The position numbers and the translations under genes are program-made. Positions 26,146 to 36,120 of a stretch of DNA of 64,000 nt are shown here, piece after piece. Within the stretch, counting starts at the first letter, position 1. Each line of letters begins with the position of its first letter. Under the pieces are notes generated by a model that worked only from the letters and a program-made list of their open reading frames with translations, did no database searches and had not been told where the DNA came from. Source of the DNA: Actinomycetota bacterium (GTDB taxonomy: Bacteria; Actinomycetota; Actinomycetes; S36-B12; CAIYMF01); NCBI GenBank assembly GCA_020161245.1, contig JAIUOK010000012.1, positions 22,587-86,586 of the forward strand, read 5' to 3'.

Positions 26146-27393
26146 GTGCTGGAGAAGGGCGCCCGCGTCGTCGTCGACGTCGGGCCGGTGGCGCACGGCG
26201 GCCACTGCGTCGCGCGGCACGAGGGCCAGGTGCTCTTCGTGCGCCATGCGCTGCCCGGCGAGCGGGTCGAGGCCGTGGTGACCGAGGTCGGTCGCAAGGG
26301 CCGCTGGGTGCGCGCCGACGCCGTGTCCGTCGTCCAGGCGTCCGCCGACCGCGTGGTGCCGCCGTGCCCGCACGCCGGCCCGGGGCGCTGCGGCGGGTGC
26401 GACTGGCAGCACGCCTCGCTGCCCGGCCAGCGCGCGCTCAAGGCGGCCGTGCTGCGCGAGCAGCTCGCCCGGCTCGGCGGTGTCGACGAGATCGACGGGG
26501 TGCCGCTCGAGGACGCGGTGAAGGTGGACGCCGTGCCCGGCGACCGCGACGGGCTGGCCTGGCGCACCCGCGTGCGCTACGCGGTCGACGCCTCGGGGCG
26601 CGCCGGCTTCCACCGCCACCGGTCGCACGCCGTGGAGCCCGTCGAGCACTGCCTGCTCGTCACCGACGACGTCCAGGGCACCGGCACCACCCTGCAGCAG
26701 TGGCAGGGCGCCGACGCGGTCTCGGCAGTGGCGTCGTCCGGCGGCGACCGCGCCGTGGTCGTCGACCCGGCATCGCTCGCCTCGACGCTGCCGCGCGAGA
26801 TCAACGTGCCGGGGCTGCGCGGGCGCGGCTGGGTGCGCGAGCAGGCCGCCGGCCGCGACTGGCGAGTGCGGGCCGACGGCTTCTGGCAGGTGCACCCCGG
26901 TGCCGCCGGCACCCTCGTCGCCGCGGTCCGCGACGCGCTCGACCCGCAGCCGGGCGAGACGCTGCTCGACCTGTACTGCGGCGTGGGCCTGTTCGCCGGA
27001 GCCCTCGCGCCGCTCCTCGACGGCGCGCGCGTCGACGCCGTGGAGTTCGGCATCGCGGCCTGCGCCGACGCGCGCCGCAACCTGCACGACCTGCCGGAGG
27101 TTCGCATCCACGCCGACGACGTCGCGCGCTGGCTGAGACGCCCCGATGCGCCCGACTCCGCCGACCTCGTCGTGCTCGACCCGCCCCGCTCGGGCGCGGG
27201 CGCCGATGTCATGGACGCCGTGCTCGACCGCGCGCCTCGGGCCATCGCCTACGTGGCCTGCGACCCCGCTGCGCTCGGGCGCGACGTCGGCCACGCCCGC
27301 GCCGCCGGCTGGCGCCTGGCCTCGGTGCGGGGCTTCGACCTGTTCCCGATGACCCACCACCTCGAGGCCGTCGCCCTGCTCGTGCCCGGGTGA
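26146..27393 (+). CDS. TrmA/RumA-type class I RNA (uracil-C5) methyltransferase
   Basis: A 415-residue S-adenosylmethionine-dependent RNA methyltransferase. It starts with a TRAM-like beta-barrel (residues 5-62), then iron-sulfur cysteines Cys74, Cys82, Cys85 and Cys169. The SAM site is LLDLYCGVGLFAGALAP, with VLDPPRSGAG as motif IV. The nucleophile is Cys372 in YVACDPAALGRD. It matches Rv2689c by neighbours. The target uridine (tRNA or rRNA) is not readable from sequence. GTG start, 2 bp after the KimA-type gene, implying co-transcription. Confidence 0.9.
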   Translation: MLEKGARVVVDVGPVAHGGHCVARHEGQVLFVRHALPGERVEAVVTEVGRKGRWVRADAVSVVQASADRVVPPCPHAGPGRCGGCDWQHASLPGQRALKAAVLREQLARLGGVDEIDGVPLEDAVKVDAVPGDRDGLAWRTRVRYAVDASGRAGFHRHRSHAVEPVEHCLLVTDDVQGTGTTLQQWQGADAVSAVASSGGDRAVVVDPASLASTLPREINVPGLRGRGWVREQAAGRDWRVRADGFWQVHPGAAGTLVAAVRDALDPQPGETLLDLYCGVGLFAGALAPLLDGARVDAVEFGIAACADARRNLHDLPEVRIHADDVARWLRRPDAPDSADLVVLDPPRSGAGADVMDAVLDRAPRAIAYVACDPAALGRDVGHARAAGWRLASVRGFDLFPMTHHLEAVALLVPG

Positions 27394-27419
27394 GCCTTCC
27401 GGACCGCCCCGCCGTTCCG

Positions 27420-27425
27420 TACGGT
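27420..27425 (+). promoter_or_regulatory. Candidate leaderless -10 box (TACGGT)
   Basis: TACGGT is followed after 6 bases by the ATG of the VOC gene, so this gene may be transcribed separately from the methyltransferase. Confidence 0.5.
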
Positions 27426-27431
27426 CGAACC

Positions 27432-27797
27432 ATGACGCCACCGCAGTTCCAGGAGGTCGCCCCCGTGCTCATCACGGGGGACGTCGCAGCGGCGCTCGAG
27501 CGCTACCGGCTGCTCGGGTTCGAGGCCACGCCGTACGAGGACGGCAGCCGCTACGGCTACCTGCGCCGCGGCTCCGTCGCGCTGCACGTCTCGTGGGAGG
27601 AGGTCGACCCGGACCGCACCTGCGTCTCGGCCTACCTCTACGTCGACGACGCCGACGCGGTGCACGCCGAGTGGTCGGCGTCCGGCGTCGACGGCGTCCA
27701 CCATGCGCCGGTCGACACCGTCTACGGCCTGCGCGAGGGCGCCTACGTCGACCCCGACGGCAACGAGCTGCGGTACGGCTCGCCGCTCCCGTCGTAG
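27432..27797 (+). CDS. VOC superfamily (glyoxalase/bleomycin-resistance fold) protein
   Basis: A 121-residue single VOC domain. The N-terminal half has ITGDVAAALERYRLLGFEA and the C-terminal half EGAYVDPDGNELRYG, whose Glu/Asp-rich end is the usual metal or ligand edge. The order is like bleomycin-resistance proteins, but nothing decides the ligand. It lies between the RNA methyltransferase and aconitase genes and is probably a separate transcript. Confidence 0.8.
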   Translation: MTPPQFQEVAPVLITGDVAAALERYRLLGFEATPYEDGSRYGYLRRGSVALHVSWEEVDPDRTCVSAYLYVDDADAVHAEWSASGVDGVHHAPVDTVYGLREGAYVDPDGNELRYGSPLPS

Positions 27798-27811
27798 CCC
27801 TGCAGGGCTAC
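27794..27811 (+). terminator. Small palindromic hairpin at the VOC stop codon
   Basis: An 18-bp perfect palindrome (GTAGCCCTGCAGGGCTAC) includes the VOC TAG stop. It could end the VOC transcript ahead of the aconitase promoter. Confidence 0.4.
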
Positions 27812-27878
27812 CTCCCGGGGAGCGGACGCGCCGCGCACCCCGTGCCCGGCGGAGGTGGTGCGGCCCGCTACGATGAAG

Positions 27879-27896
27879 TATCTTGACGTCAAGATA
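27879..27896. promoter_or_regulatory. Candidate aconitase operator, 18-bp perfect palindrome
   Basis: TATCTTGACGTCAAGATA lies 29 bp before the aconitase ATG. It is AT-rich against a GC-rich background, which is unusual here. TACGAT at 27869-27874 could be the -10, putting the start of transcription inside the palindrome; TAAATT at 27895 is an alternative. A TetR- or MarR-type repressor is the likely ligand; AcnR would be the obvious candidate, but no such gene is adjacent. Confidence 0.65.
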
Positions 27897-27925
27897 AATT
27901 CTGCTCGGCAGTCGGAAGGACGGAC

Positions 27926-30589
<2,664 letters not shown>

Positions 30590-30603
30590 CGCACGGCAGA
30601 CCC

Positions 30604-30643
30604 CGAGGGCGGGGCGGGACCGCGAGGTCCTGCCCCGCCCTCG
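30604..30643 (+). terminator. Strong hairpin terminator after acnA
   Basis: Two 18-base arms with a single G-U position flank a GCGA loop, 14 bp after the acnA stop. No T run follows. Confidence 0.8.
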
Positions 30644-30647
30644 TGCA

Positions 30648-30696
30648 TCTGGTCGTGGGAGCGCGCCGCAGAGCGCGCGATACGGCTGCCGGATCG
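30648..30696. repeat. 49-nt palindromic repeat, family B, copy 1
   Basis: It begins TCTGG and ends GATCG, with a CGCGC-rich core. It aligns without gaps over 49 nt to the copy at 39118-39166, sharing about three quarters of positions. Like that copy it lies between convergent genes, here acnA and the hypothetical gene at 30708. Confidence 0.65.
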
Positions 30697-30707
30697 TCGT
30701 GCCGCGG

Positions 30708-31079
30708 CTAGAGCTTCTGGGTCCAGCGGTGGCCCTGCAGCGCCTCCTCGACCAGCGCCACCTCGCGCGCGGCACGGGCGAGGCGTGCCCCTTCGGCCTC
30801 GAGCGCGCGCAGCGCGGCGTCGACGACCTCGGGGGAGACCTGGTCGCCGAGCTCGCGGCGCGCCGACCCGTAGGCCGAGCGCGCACCTGCGAGAGCCGCG
30901 TGCACGTGGTGGGACGCGAACCTCGCCAGCACCAGCGGATGGCGCCGCAGCACCTCGTGCGCGCGGTAGTCGGGCGGGCACTGGTCGAGCAGCCACGACA
31001 CCGCCGCCTTCTCCCAGGACGGCGAGCCGGGCGGTGCGACGCTGCGCGGCCAGCCCGGGGGAGCGAGAGCGTCGGCCAC
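30708..31079 (-). CDS. Conserved actinobacterial hypothetical protein
   Basis: A 123-residue helical protein without signal peptide or membrane segment. Its core, WEKAAVSWLLDQCPPDYRAHE then LRRHPLVLARFASHHVHAAL, is familiar from other actinobacteria, where I know no function. I chose the GTG at 31079 because TACCGT lies exactly 6 bases upstream, the leaderless layout seen elsewhere here; an ATG 16 codons upstream is the alternative. It converges on aconitase. Confidence 0.65.
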   Translation of the reverse strand: MADALAPPGWPRSVAPPGSPSWEKAAVSWLLDQCPPDYRAHEVLRRHPLVLARFASHHVHAALAGARSAYGSARRELGDQVSPEVVDAALRALEAEGARLARAAREVALVEEALQGHRWTQKL

Positions 31080-31085
31080 GGGCGC

Positions 31086-31091
31086 ACGGTA
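31086..31091 (-). promoter_or_regulatory. Candidate leaderless -10 box (TACCGT)
   Basis: On the minus strand TACCGT is followed after 6 bases by the GTG at 31079; it decides that start. Confidence 0.45.
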
Positions 31092-31151
31092 CCCGGGGCG
31101 GCCGACGTCGGGCGCTGTCCCTCGCATCGGGGCGACAGCGACGCGATGACA

Positions 31152-31258
31152 CCGCTTTCATCGCCGCAAGCCGTAGTGAAAGCGGACAAACGGCCAACGC
31201 CCGGCGACCTCCGCGTGACGAAATTGTTACCGGACACAACGAACTTTGTTGCCGGTAA
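31152..31258 (+). promoter_or_regulatory. Two inverted repeats in the control region before xylF
   Basis: The 324-bp gap before xylF holds CCGCTTTCA (31152-31160) facing TGAAAGCGG (31177-31185), and TTACCGG (31227-31233) facing CCGGTAA (31252-31258). The second pair also contains TTGTTACCGG and TTGTTGCCGG as direct repeats. These are candidate sites for the ROK regulator encoded downstream. The remaining 145 bp to the ATG would be leader; I see no clear -10 or riboswitch there. Confidence 0.5.
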
Positions 31259-31403
31259 GGGTGGCCCCCGTCACAGCGGCGGGAATATGTTCGCGCTGGC
31301 AACATTCATGCCCGGTCGTCACCCAGCGTCCGGGCTCTGCTCCCTCCCGGGTGGCTCACCCGGGGCCTTCAGGCACGGCGGACCCGTGCGAGAGAGGACA
31401 AGA

Positions 31404-32531
31404 ATGAGCAAGCGTCACGTGGGCCTCGCCGCCGCAGCTGCGGCCGCGGCCCTGCTGCTCGCAGCGTGCGGCTCCAGCAGCGACAACGGTGGCAGCTCGT
31501 CGGCCGCCCCGAGCGGCAGCGACACCGCTGCTGCCGGTGGCAAGGTCGGCGTCATCCTCCCCGACGCGGCGTCGTCGCCCCGCTGGGAGAACAACGACCG
31601 TCCGGCGCTCGACAAGGCCATCACCGCGGCGGGCTACGAGGCGATCATCCAGAACGCCGACAAGGACGTCTCGAAGTTCGCGACCCTCTGCGACTCGATG
31701 ATCAACCAGGGCGTCAACGTCCTCATGATCGTCAACCTCGACTCGGAGTCGGGCGCTGCCTGCGAGAAGAAGGCCGCTGACGCCGGTATCCCGTCGATCG
31801 ACTACGACCGTCTCACGCTCGGCGGCTCGGCCAAGTACTACGTGTCGTTCGACAACGTCCAGGTCGGCAAGCTCATGGGCGAGGGCCTCATCAAGTGCCT
31901 CGACACCGCGGGCAAGACCAAGGCCAACGTCGTCATGATCAACGGCGACCCGACCGACAACAACGCCGCGCTGTTCAAGGCCGGCTACGTCGAGGCCCTC
32001 AAGGCCAAGGTCGACTCGGGCGACTACAAGATCGTCGGCGACCAGACGGGCAAGTGGGACGCCACCGTCGCTCAGACCACCTTCGAGCAGCTGTACACGC
32101 AGAACGAGGGCAAGGTCGACGGCGTCATCTCCGCCAACGACACGATGGCGGGCGGCATCGTCACCGTCCTGACCAACAACAAGGTCGCCGGCCAGGTGCC
32201 GGTCACCGGCCAGGACGCCTCTGACGAGGGCCTTCAGCGGGTCATCGCCGGCACGCAGTGCGGCACCGTGTTCAAGGACGTCAACCTCGAGGCCAAGGCT
32301 GCGGCCGACCTCGCGATCGCCATCCTCAAGAACGACGGCTCCGCCGACGCACTGGTCAACGGCGAGGTCGAGGACTCCACCACCAAGGTGAAGGTCCCCT
32401 CGGTCTTCGCGACCCCGGTCTGGGTCACCCAGGAGAACATCAAGGTTCCGTTCGACGCCGGCTACACCACGGTCGAGAAGGTCTGCACCGCGGACTACGC
32501 CGACGCGTGCGCCAAGCTCGGTCTGAGCTGA
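31404..32531 (+). CDS. xylF: Xylose-type ABC importer, sugar-binding lipoprotein
   Basis: A 375-residue periplasmic-binding-protein-fold lipoprotein. The signal peptide ends LLLAAC with the lipid Cys at residue 22, then a Gly/Ser linker to residue 46. The binding domain follows the XylF/RbsB layout: KVGVILPDAASSPRW, then LMIVNLDSESG, IDYDRLTLGG and ANDTMAGGIV. It captures a sugar at the outer membrane face and feeds the permease. Genes for a single-domain ATPase, permease and ROK regulator follow, the layout of SCO6008-6011 in Streptomyces, where the sugar is xylose and the regulator is Rok7B7. A hairpin after the stop may raise its level over the other subunits. Confidence 0.88.
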   Translation: MSKRHVGLAAAAAAAALLLAACGSSSDNGGSSSAAPSGSDTAAAGGKVGVILPDAASSPRWENNDRPALDKAITAAGYEAIIQNADKDVSKFATLCDSMINQGVNVLMIVNLDSESGAACEKKAADAGIPSIDYDRLTLGGSAKYYVSFDNVQVGKLMGEGLIKCLDTAGKTKANVVMINGDPTDNNAALFKAGYVEALKAKVDSGDYKIVGDQTGKWDATVAQTTFEQLYTQNEGKVDGVISANDTMAGGIVTVLTNNKVAGQVPVTGQDASDEGLQRVIAGTQCGTVFKDVNLEAKAAADLAIAILKNDGSADALVNGEVEDSTTKVKVPSVFATPVWVTQENIKVPFDAGYTTVEKVCTADYADACAKLGLS

Positions 32532-32537
32532 ACCGTG

Positions 32538-32571
32538 GCGGGGGCCCGGTACTCCGGTACCGGGCCCCCGC
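32538..32571 (+). terminator. Intra-operon hairpin between xylF and xylG
   Basis: Two perfect 15-bp arms with a TCCG loop, 7 bp after the xylF stop. Strength suggests partial termination or 3'-end protection. TAGTCT at about 32588 could be a weak internal -10. Confidence 0.75.
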
Positions 32572-32653
32572 TCTACCTGCAGTCCCTAGTCTCGACACTG
32601 CGCGGCCCGACGCCGCGCGCACGCTCCTCGTACTCCCTCAACCGAGAGGCGCC

Positions 32654-33490
32654 ATGACCGTCACGACGACCTCAGGCGGCACCGCGACGTCGCCCGACAG
32701 CGCACCCCTGCTGTCGCTGCGCAAGGTCAACAAGAGCTTCGGTGCTGTCGACGTCCTCAAGGACGTCGACCTCGACGTCCGGCTCGGCCGGGTCACCGCC
32801 CTCGTGGGCGACAACGGCGCCGGCAAGTCCACGCTCATCAAGGGCATCGCCGGCATCTACGGCTTCGACTCCGGCGAGTACCTCTGGGAGGGCCAGCCCG
32901 TCACAGTCGGCCACCCGAAGGACGCCAACGCGCTCGGGATCGAGGTCGTCTACCAGGACCTCGCCCTGTGCGACAACCTCGACATCGTCCAGAACATGTT
33001 CCTGGGCCGCGAGGAGAAGTCGGCCGCCGTCCTCGACGAGATCACTATGGAGGAGCGCGCCAAGGAGACCCTGGCGGGGCTCTCGGTGCGCACCGTGAAG
33101 TCCGTGCGGCAGAAGGTCGCGAGCCTGTCCGGCGGTCAGCGCCAGACCGTGGCGATCGCGCGCGCGGTGCTCTGGAACTCCAAGCTCGTGATCCTCGACG
33201 AGCCGACCGCGGCCCTCGGCGTCGCCCAGACCGAGCAGGTGCTGCGGCTCGTCCGCGCGCTGGCCGACAACGGCCTCGCTGTGATCCTCATCAGCCACAA
33301 CATGAACGACGTGCTCGCCGTGGCCGACGACATCGCGGTCCTCTACCTCGGCCGGCGCACCGCGCACGTCGAGGCCAAGGACATCACCCACTCGCAGGTG
33401 GTCGAGCTGATCACCGGCGGCGGCGCCGCCCCTGCGTCGATGACCAGTGCCGCGGCCGACGAGCCGGGCGTCGAGGGAGATGCGTCGTGA
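32654..33490 (+). CDS. xylG: Xylose-type ABC importer, ATP-binding subunit
   Basis: A 278-residue ATPase with a single ABC domain; classic XylG has two. The P-loop is GDNGAGKST, the signature LSGGQRQ, Walker B LVILDEPTAALG, and the switch His is in LISHNM. The first 20 residues are a Ser/Thr-rich leader. The single-domain form with a partner permease is known from FrcA-type and some Streptomyces sugar systems. Stop overlaps the permease GTG by 4 bases. Confidence 0.88.
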   Translation: MTVTTTSGGTATSPDSAPLLSLRKVNKSFGAVDVLKDVDLDVRLGRVTALVGDNGAGKSTLIKGIAGIYGFDSGEYLWEGQPVTVGHPKDANALGIEVVYQDLALCDNLDIVQNMFLGREEKSAAVLDEITMEERAKETLAGLSVRTVKSVRQKVASLSGGQRQTVAIARAVLWNSKLVILDEPTAALGVAQTEQVLRLVRALADNGLAVILISHNMNDVLAVADDIAVLYLGRRTAHVEAKDITHSQVVELITGGGAAPASMTSAAADEPGVEGDAS

Positions 33491-34755
33491 GCGAGACCTC
33501 CATCACCCAGAAGCAGCTCGAGAACGCCGAGCAGGCGCCGGACTCCGGCCTGGCTGCGGCTGCCCGCGAGTACGTTGCCCGCGTCCGAGGCGGCGACGTC
33601 GGCCCGCTGCCGGCGATCCTGGGCCTAGTCGCCCTGCTCATCGTCTTCTCGGCCTTGCGCCCCTCGACGTTCACCAACCCGTTCAACTTCGCCAACCTCA
33701 TCGTGCAGAGCGCGGCCGTCATCGTGATCGCGATGGGCCTCGTGTTCGTGCTCCTGCTCGGCGAGATCGATCTGGCCGCCGGGTTCACGGCCGGTGTCTG
33801 CGGCGCCATGCTCGGGATCACCACCACGAGGTGGGGCCTGTCCTGGGTCGTGGGAGTGCTCGTCTGCCTGGCCGTCGGCGCGCTCATCGGGTTCATCAAC
33901 GGTGCCCTGGTCTCGAGGGTCGGCATCCCGTCGTTCGTCGTGACACTGGCCATGTTCCTCGCGCTGCAGGGCGCGCTGCTCGCGCTCATCGGCGAGGGCG
34001 GCACCATCCGCATCACCAGCCCCGTGATCCTCGCGATCATGGCCAACACCCTGCCCCCGTGGCTGGGCTGGCTGCTCTACGTGGTCGTGATCGCGGCGTT
34101 CGCGTTCTTCACCTACCGCTCGATGATGGTGCGCCGCAGGAAGAACCTCGTCGCGCAGTCCACGTCGGTGTGGGCGGTGAAGGTCGTGAGCCTCGCCCTC
34201 CTGCTCGGCCTGGCGACGGCGTACCTGAACGTCGAGCGCAGCCGCAACCCCGCCGTCAGCTCCATCAAGGGCATCCCGATCATCGTCGTGCTGCTGCTGG
34301 TGCTGCTGGTCGCGCTGACCTTCCTGCTGACGCGTACGGCTTTCGGCCGCCACCTCTACGCGATCGGCGGCAACGCCGAGGCGGCGCGCCGCGCGGGCAT
34401 CAACGTCCCGATGATGCGGACGATGGCGTTCGTGCTGTGCTCCTCGATCGCTGCGATCGCGGGAATCGTGCTGGCCAGCCGTGTGAACTCGGTGACGCCC
34501 TCGACGGGTGGCGGCGAGACGCTGCTGTTCGCCGTCGGCGCGGCCGTCATCGGCGGAACGTCGCTGTTCGGCGGCAAGGGCCGGCCGGTGGACGCGATCA
34601 TCGGCGGCCTCGTGGTCGCGGTCGTGGCCAACGGCATGGGTCTGCTCAACCAGTCGGCTGCCGTCGTCTACATCGTCACCGGCTTCGTCCTGCTGCTCGC
34701 AGCGGGCGTCGACGCCCTGTCGCGCCGGCGCGCGGCGGCCACCGGGCGCGGCTAG
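33487..34755 (+). CDS. xylH: Xylose-type ABC importer, permease subunit
   Basis: A 422-residue permease with about ten or eleven membrane helices and a short charged N-terminus. The membrane core begins PAILGLVALLIVFSALRPSTF. GEIDLAAGFTAG is the conserved early motif of the family, and the coupling loop TAFGRHLYAIGGNAEAARRAGI, near residues 280-301, contacts the ATPase. LFGGKGRPVDAIIGGLVVA follows. Translationally coupled to xylG. It ends 38 bp before the ROK regulator. Confidence 0.88.
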   Translation: MSETSITQKQLENAEQAPDSGLAAAAREYVARVRGGDVGPLPAILGLVALLIVFSALRPSTFTNPFNFANLIVQSAAVIVIAMGLVFVLLLGEIDLAAGFTAGVCGAMLGITTTRWGLSWVVGVLVCLAVGALIGFINGALVSRVGIPSFVVTLAMFLALQGALLALIGEGGTIRITSPVILAIMANTLPPWLGWLLYVVVIAAFAFFTYRSMMVRRRKNLVAQSTSVWAVKVVSLALLLGLATAYLNVERSRNPAVSSIKGIPIIVVLLLVLLVALTFLLTRTAFGRHLYAIGGNAEAARRAGINVPMMRTMAFVLCSSIAAIAGIVLASRVNSVTPSTGGGETLLFAVGAAVIGGTSLFGGKGRPVDAIIGGLVVAVVANGMGLLNQSAAVVYIVTGFVLLLAAGVDALSRRRAAATGRG

Positions 34756-34793
34756 CGGCTGCACGACCGGACGCAACGGAGGGAGGTCGACCC

Positions 34794-36005
34794 GTGTCGC
34801 TCGCAGGGGCCACGCAGGACGAGGTACGCCGCCACAACCTGGCTGCGCTCGTCCGGTTCCTGCACGAGCACGGGTCGACCTCCCGCTCCGAGCTGGTCAG
34901 CCACACCGGCCTCAACCGCTCCACTGTCGGTGGGCTCATCTCCGACCTCGTGGCGGTCGGTCTCGTGCGGGAGACCGAGCCGGTGGCGAGCGGAGTGGGC
35001 CGCCCGTCGTACGGCGTCGAGCCCGTCAGCGAGCGTGCCTTCGTGCTGGCCATCGACCTGAGGGTCGATCGCGCGATCGTCGCGATCGTGGGGCTCGGGG
35101 GAGCGGTGCTGGCACGCCGGGAGCACCGGTTCCGCAAGGGCCAGCAGCGCGAGGAGCGCATCGTGGCGCAGACCGTCGAGGTCTGCCGCGAGGTGCTGGG
35201 CTCCGCGCCCGAGGGCGGCCTGCTGGTCGGCGTCGGTGTCGGGGTCCCGGGCCTGGTGCGCCAGCCCGACGGCCTGGTGCGGTTCGCGCCCAACCTCGGC
35301 TGGGTCGACGTCCCGCTCGGCGACCACGTGGCGGAGAGCCTCGGCGTCGACGTGCCCATCGTGGTGGGCAACGACTCCGACCTCGGTGCCGTGGCCGAGC
35401 GCGTCCGCGGCAGCGCCATGGGCGCGGCCAACGTGATCTACCTGTCCGGCCAGGTCGGCGTCGGCGGCGGGATCCTGCTCGACGGCCGGCTGCTCATGGG
35501 CGCCCAGGGGTACGGCGGCGAGGTCGGCCACATGCGGGTGAACCCGAAGGGCCGCGCCTGCCGCTGCGGCTCGGTCGGCTGCTGGGAGACCGAGATCGGC
35601 GAGCCCGCCCTGCGCGAGGCCGCCGGCGTCGGCGACTCGGTGCCGGTCGCCGAGATCGTCGCCCGCGCCTCGGGCGGCGACAAGGCGGCCCGCCGCGGTC
35701 TGCGCGGCGTCGGCCGCTGGCTGGGCATCGGCGTGGCGAACCTGGTCAACATCTTCAACCCCGACGTCGTGGTGTTCGGAGGCTCGCTGCGCGAGATCCT
35801 CCCCGCCACCCGCGACCTCGTCGAGGACGCCGTCGGCGGGGCGCTCACCGCGCCCGGCGAGCACGTCCTGCTCGCGCTGCCGGCCCTGGGCGACGACTCC
35901 ACGCTGCTCGGCGCGGCCGAGGCGGCGTTCACCGCGCTGCTCGACGACCCGCTCGGCGCTGTCTCCGGCCACGCTGCCCGCTCCCGGACTGCTGCCGGCG
36001 CCTGA
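34794..36005 (+). CDS. ROK-family transcriptional regulator (Rok7B7-like)
   Basis: A 403-residue repressor or activator. Residues about 8-70 are a winged helix (STSRSELVSHTGLNRSTVGGLI). The rest is the ROK sugar-kinase fold, with the zinc motif CRCGSVGCWE and GNDSDLGAVAER. Strong GGAGGGAGG precedes the GTG. Its place after xylFGH mirrors Streptomyces Rok7B7 (SCO6008), a xylose-responsive regulator that also affects carbon catabolite control and antibiotic output. Its likely targets are the inverted repeats before xylF. Confidence 0.85.
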   Translation: MSLAGATQDEVRRHNLAALVRFLHEHGSTSRSELVSHTGLNRSTVGGLISDLVAVGLVRETEPVASGVGRPSYGVEPVSERAFVLAIDLRVDRAIVAIVGLGGAVLARREHRFRKGQQREERIVAQTVEVCREVLGSAPEGGLLVGVGVGVPGLVRQPDGLVRFAPNLGWVDVPLGDHVAESLGVDVPIVVGNDSDLGAVAERVRGSAMGAANVIYLSGQVGVGGGILLDGRLLMGAQGYGGEVGHMRVNPKGRACRCGSVGCWETEIGEPALREAAGVGDSVPVAEIVARASGGDKAARRGLRGVGRWLGIGVANLVNIFNPDVVVFGGSLREILPATRDLVEDAVGGALTAPGEHVLLALPALGDDSTLLGAAEAAFTALLDDPLGAVSGHAARSRTAAGA

Positions 36006-36108
36006 GCGGACGCGTCGGCCGGGCCGGCCTGACTGCGTCGTCGCAGGTCAGGGTCACGACCCGGCCACGTCGTCGGCGTCACGGGAGGCCGGACGGCTCC
36101 AGGCTCCC

Positions 36109-36114
36109 TAGACT
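36109..36114 (+). promoter_or_regulatory. Candidate leaderless -10 box (TAGACT)
   Basis: TAGACT is followed after 6 bases by the dxs ATG, with no Shine-Dalgarno. Confidence 0.55.
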
Positions 36115-36120
36115 CGGTGC

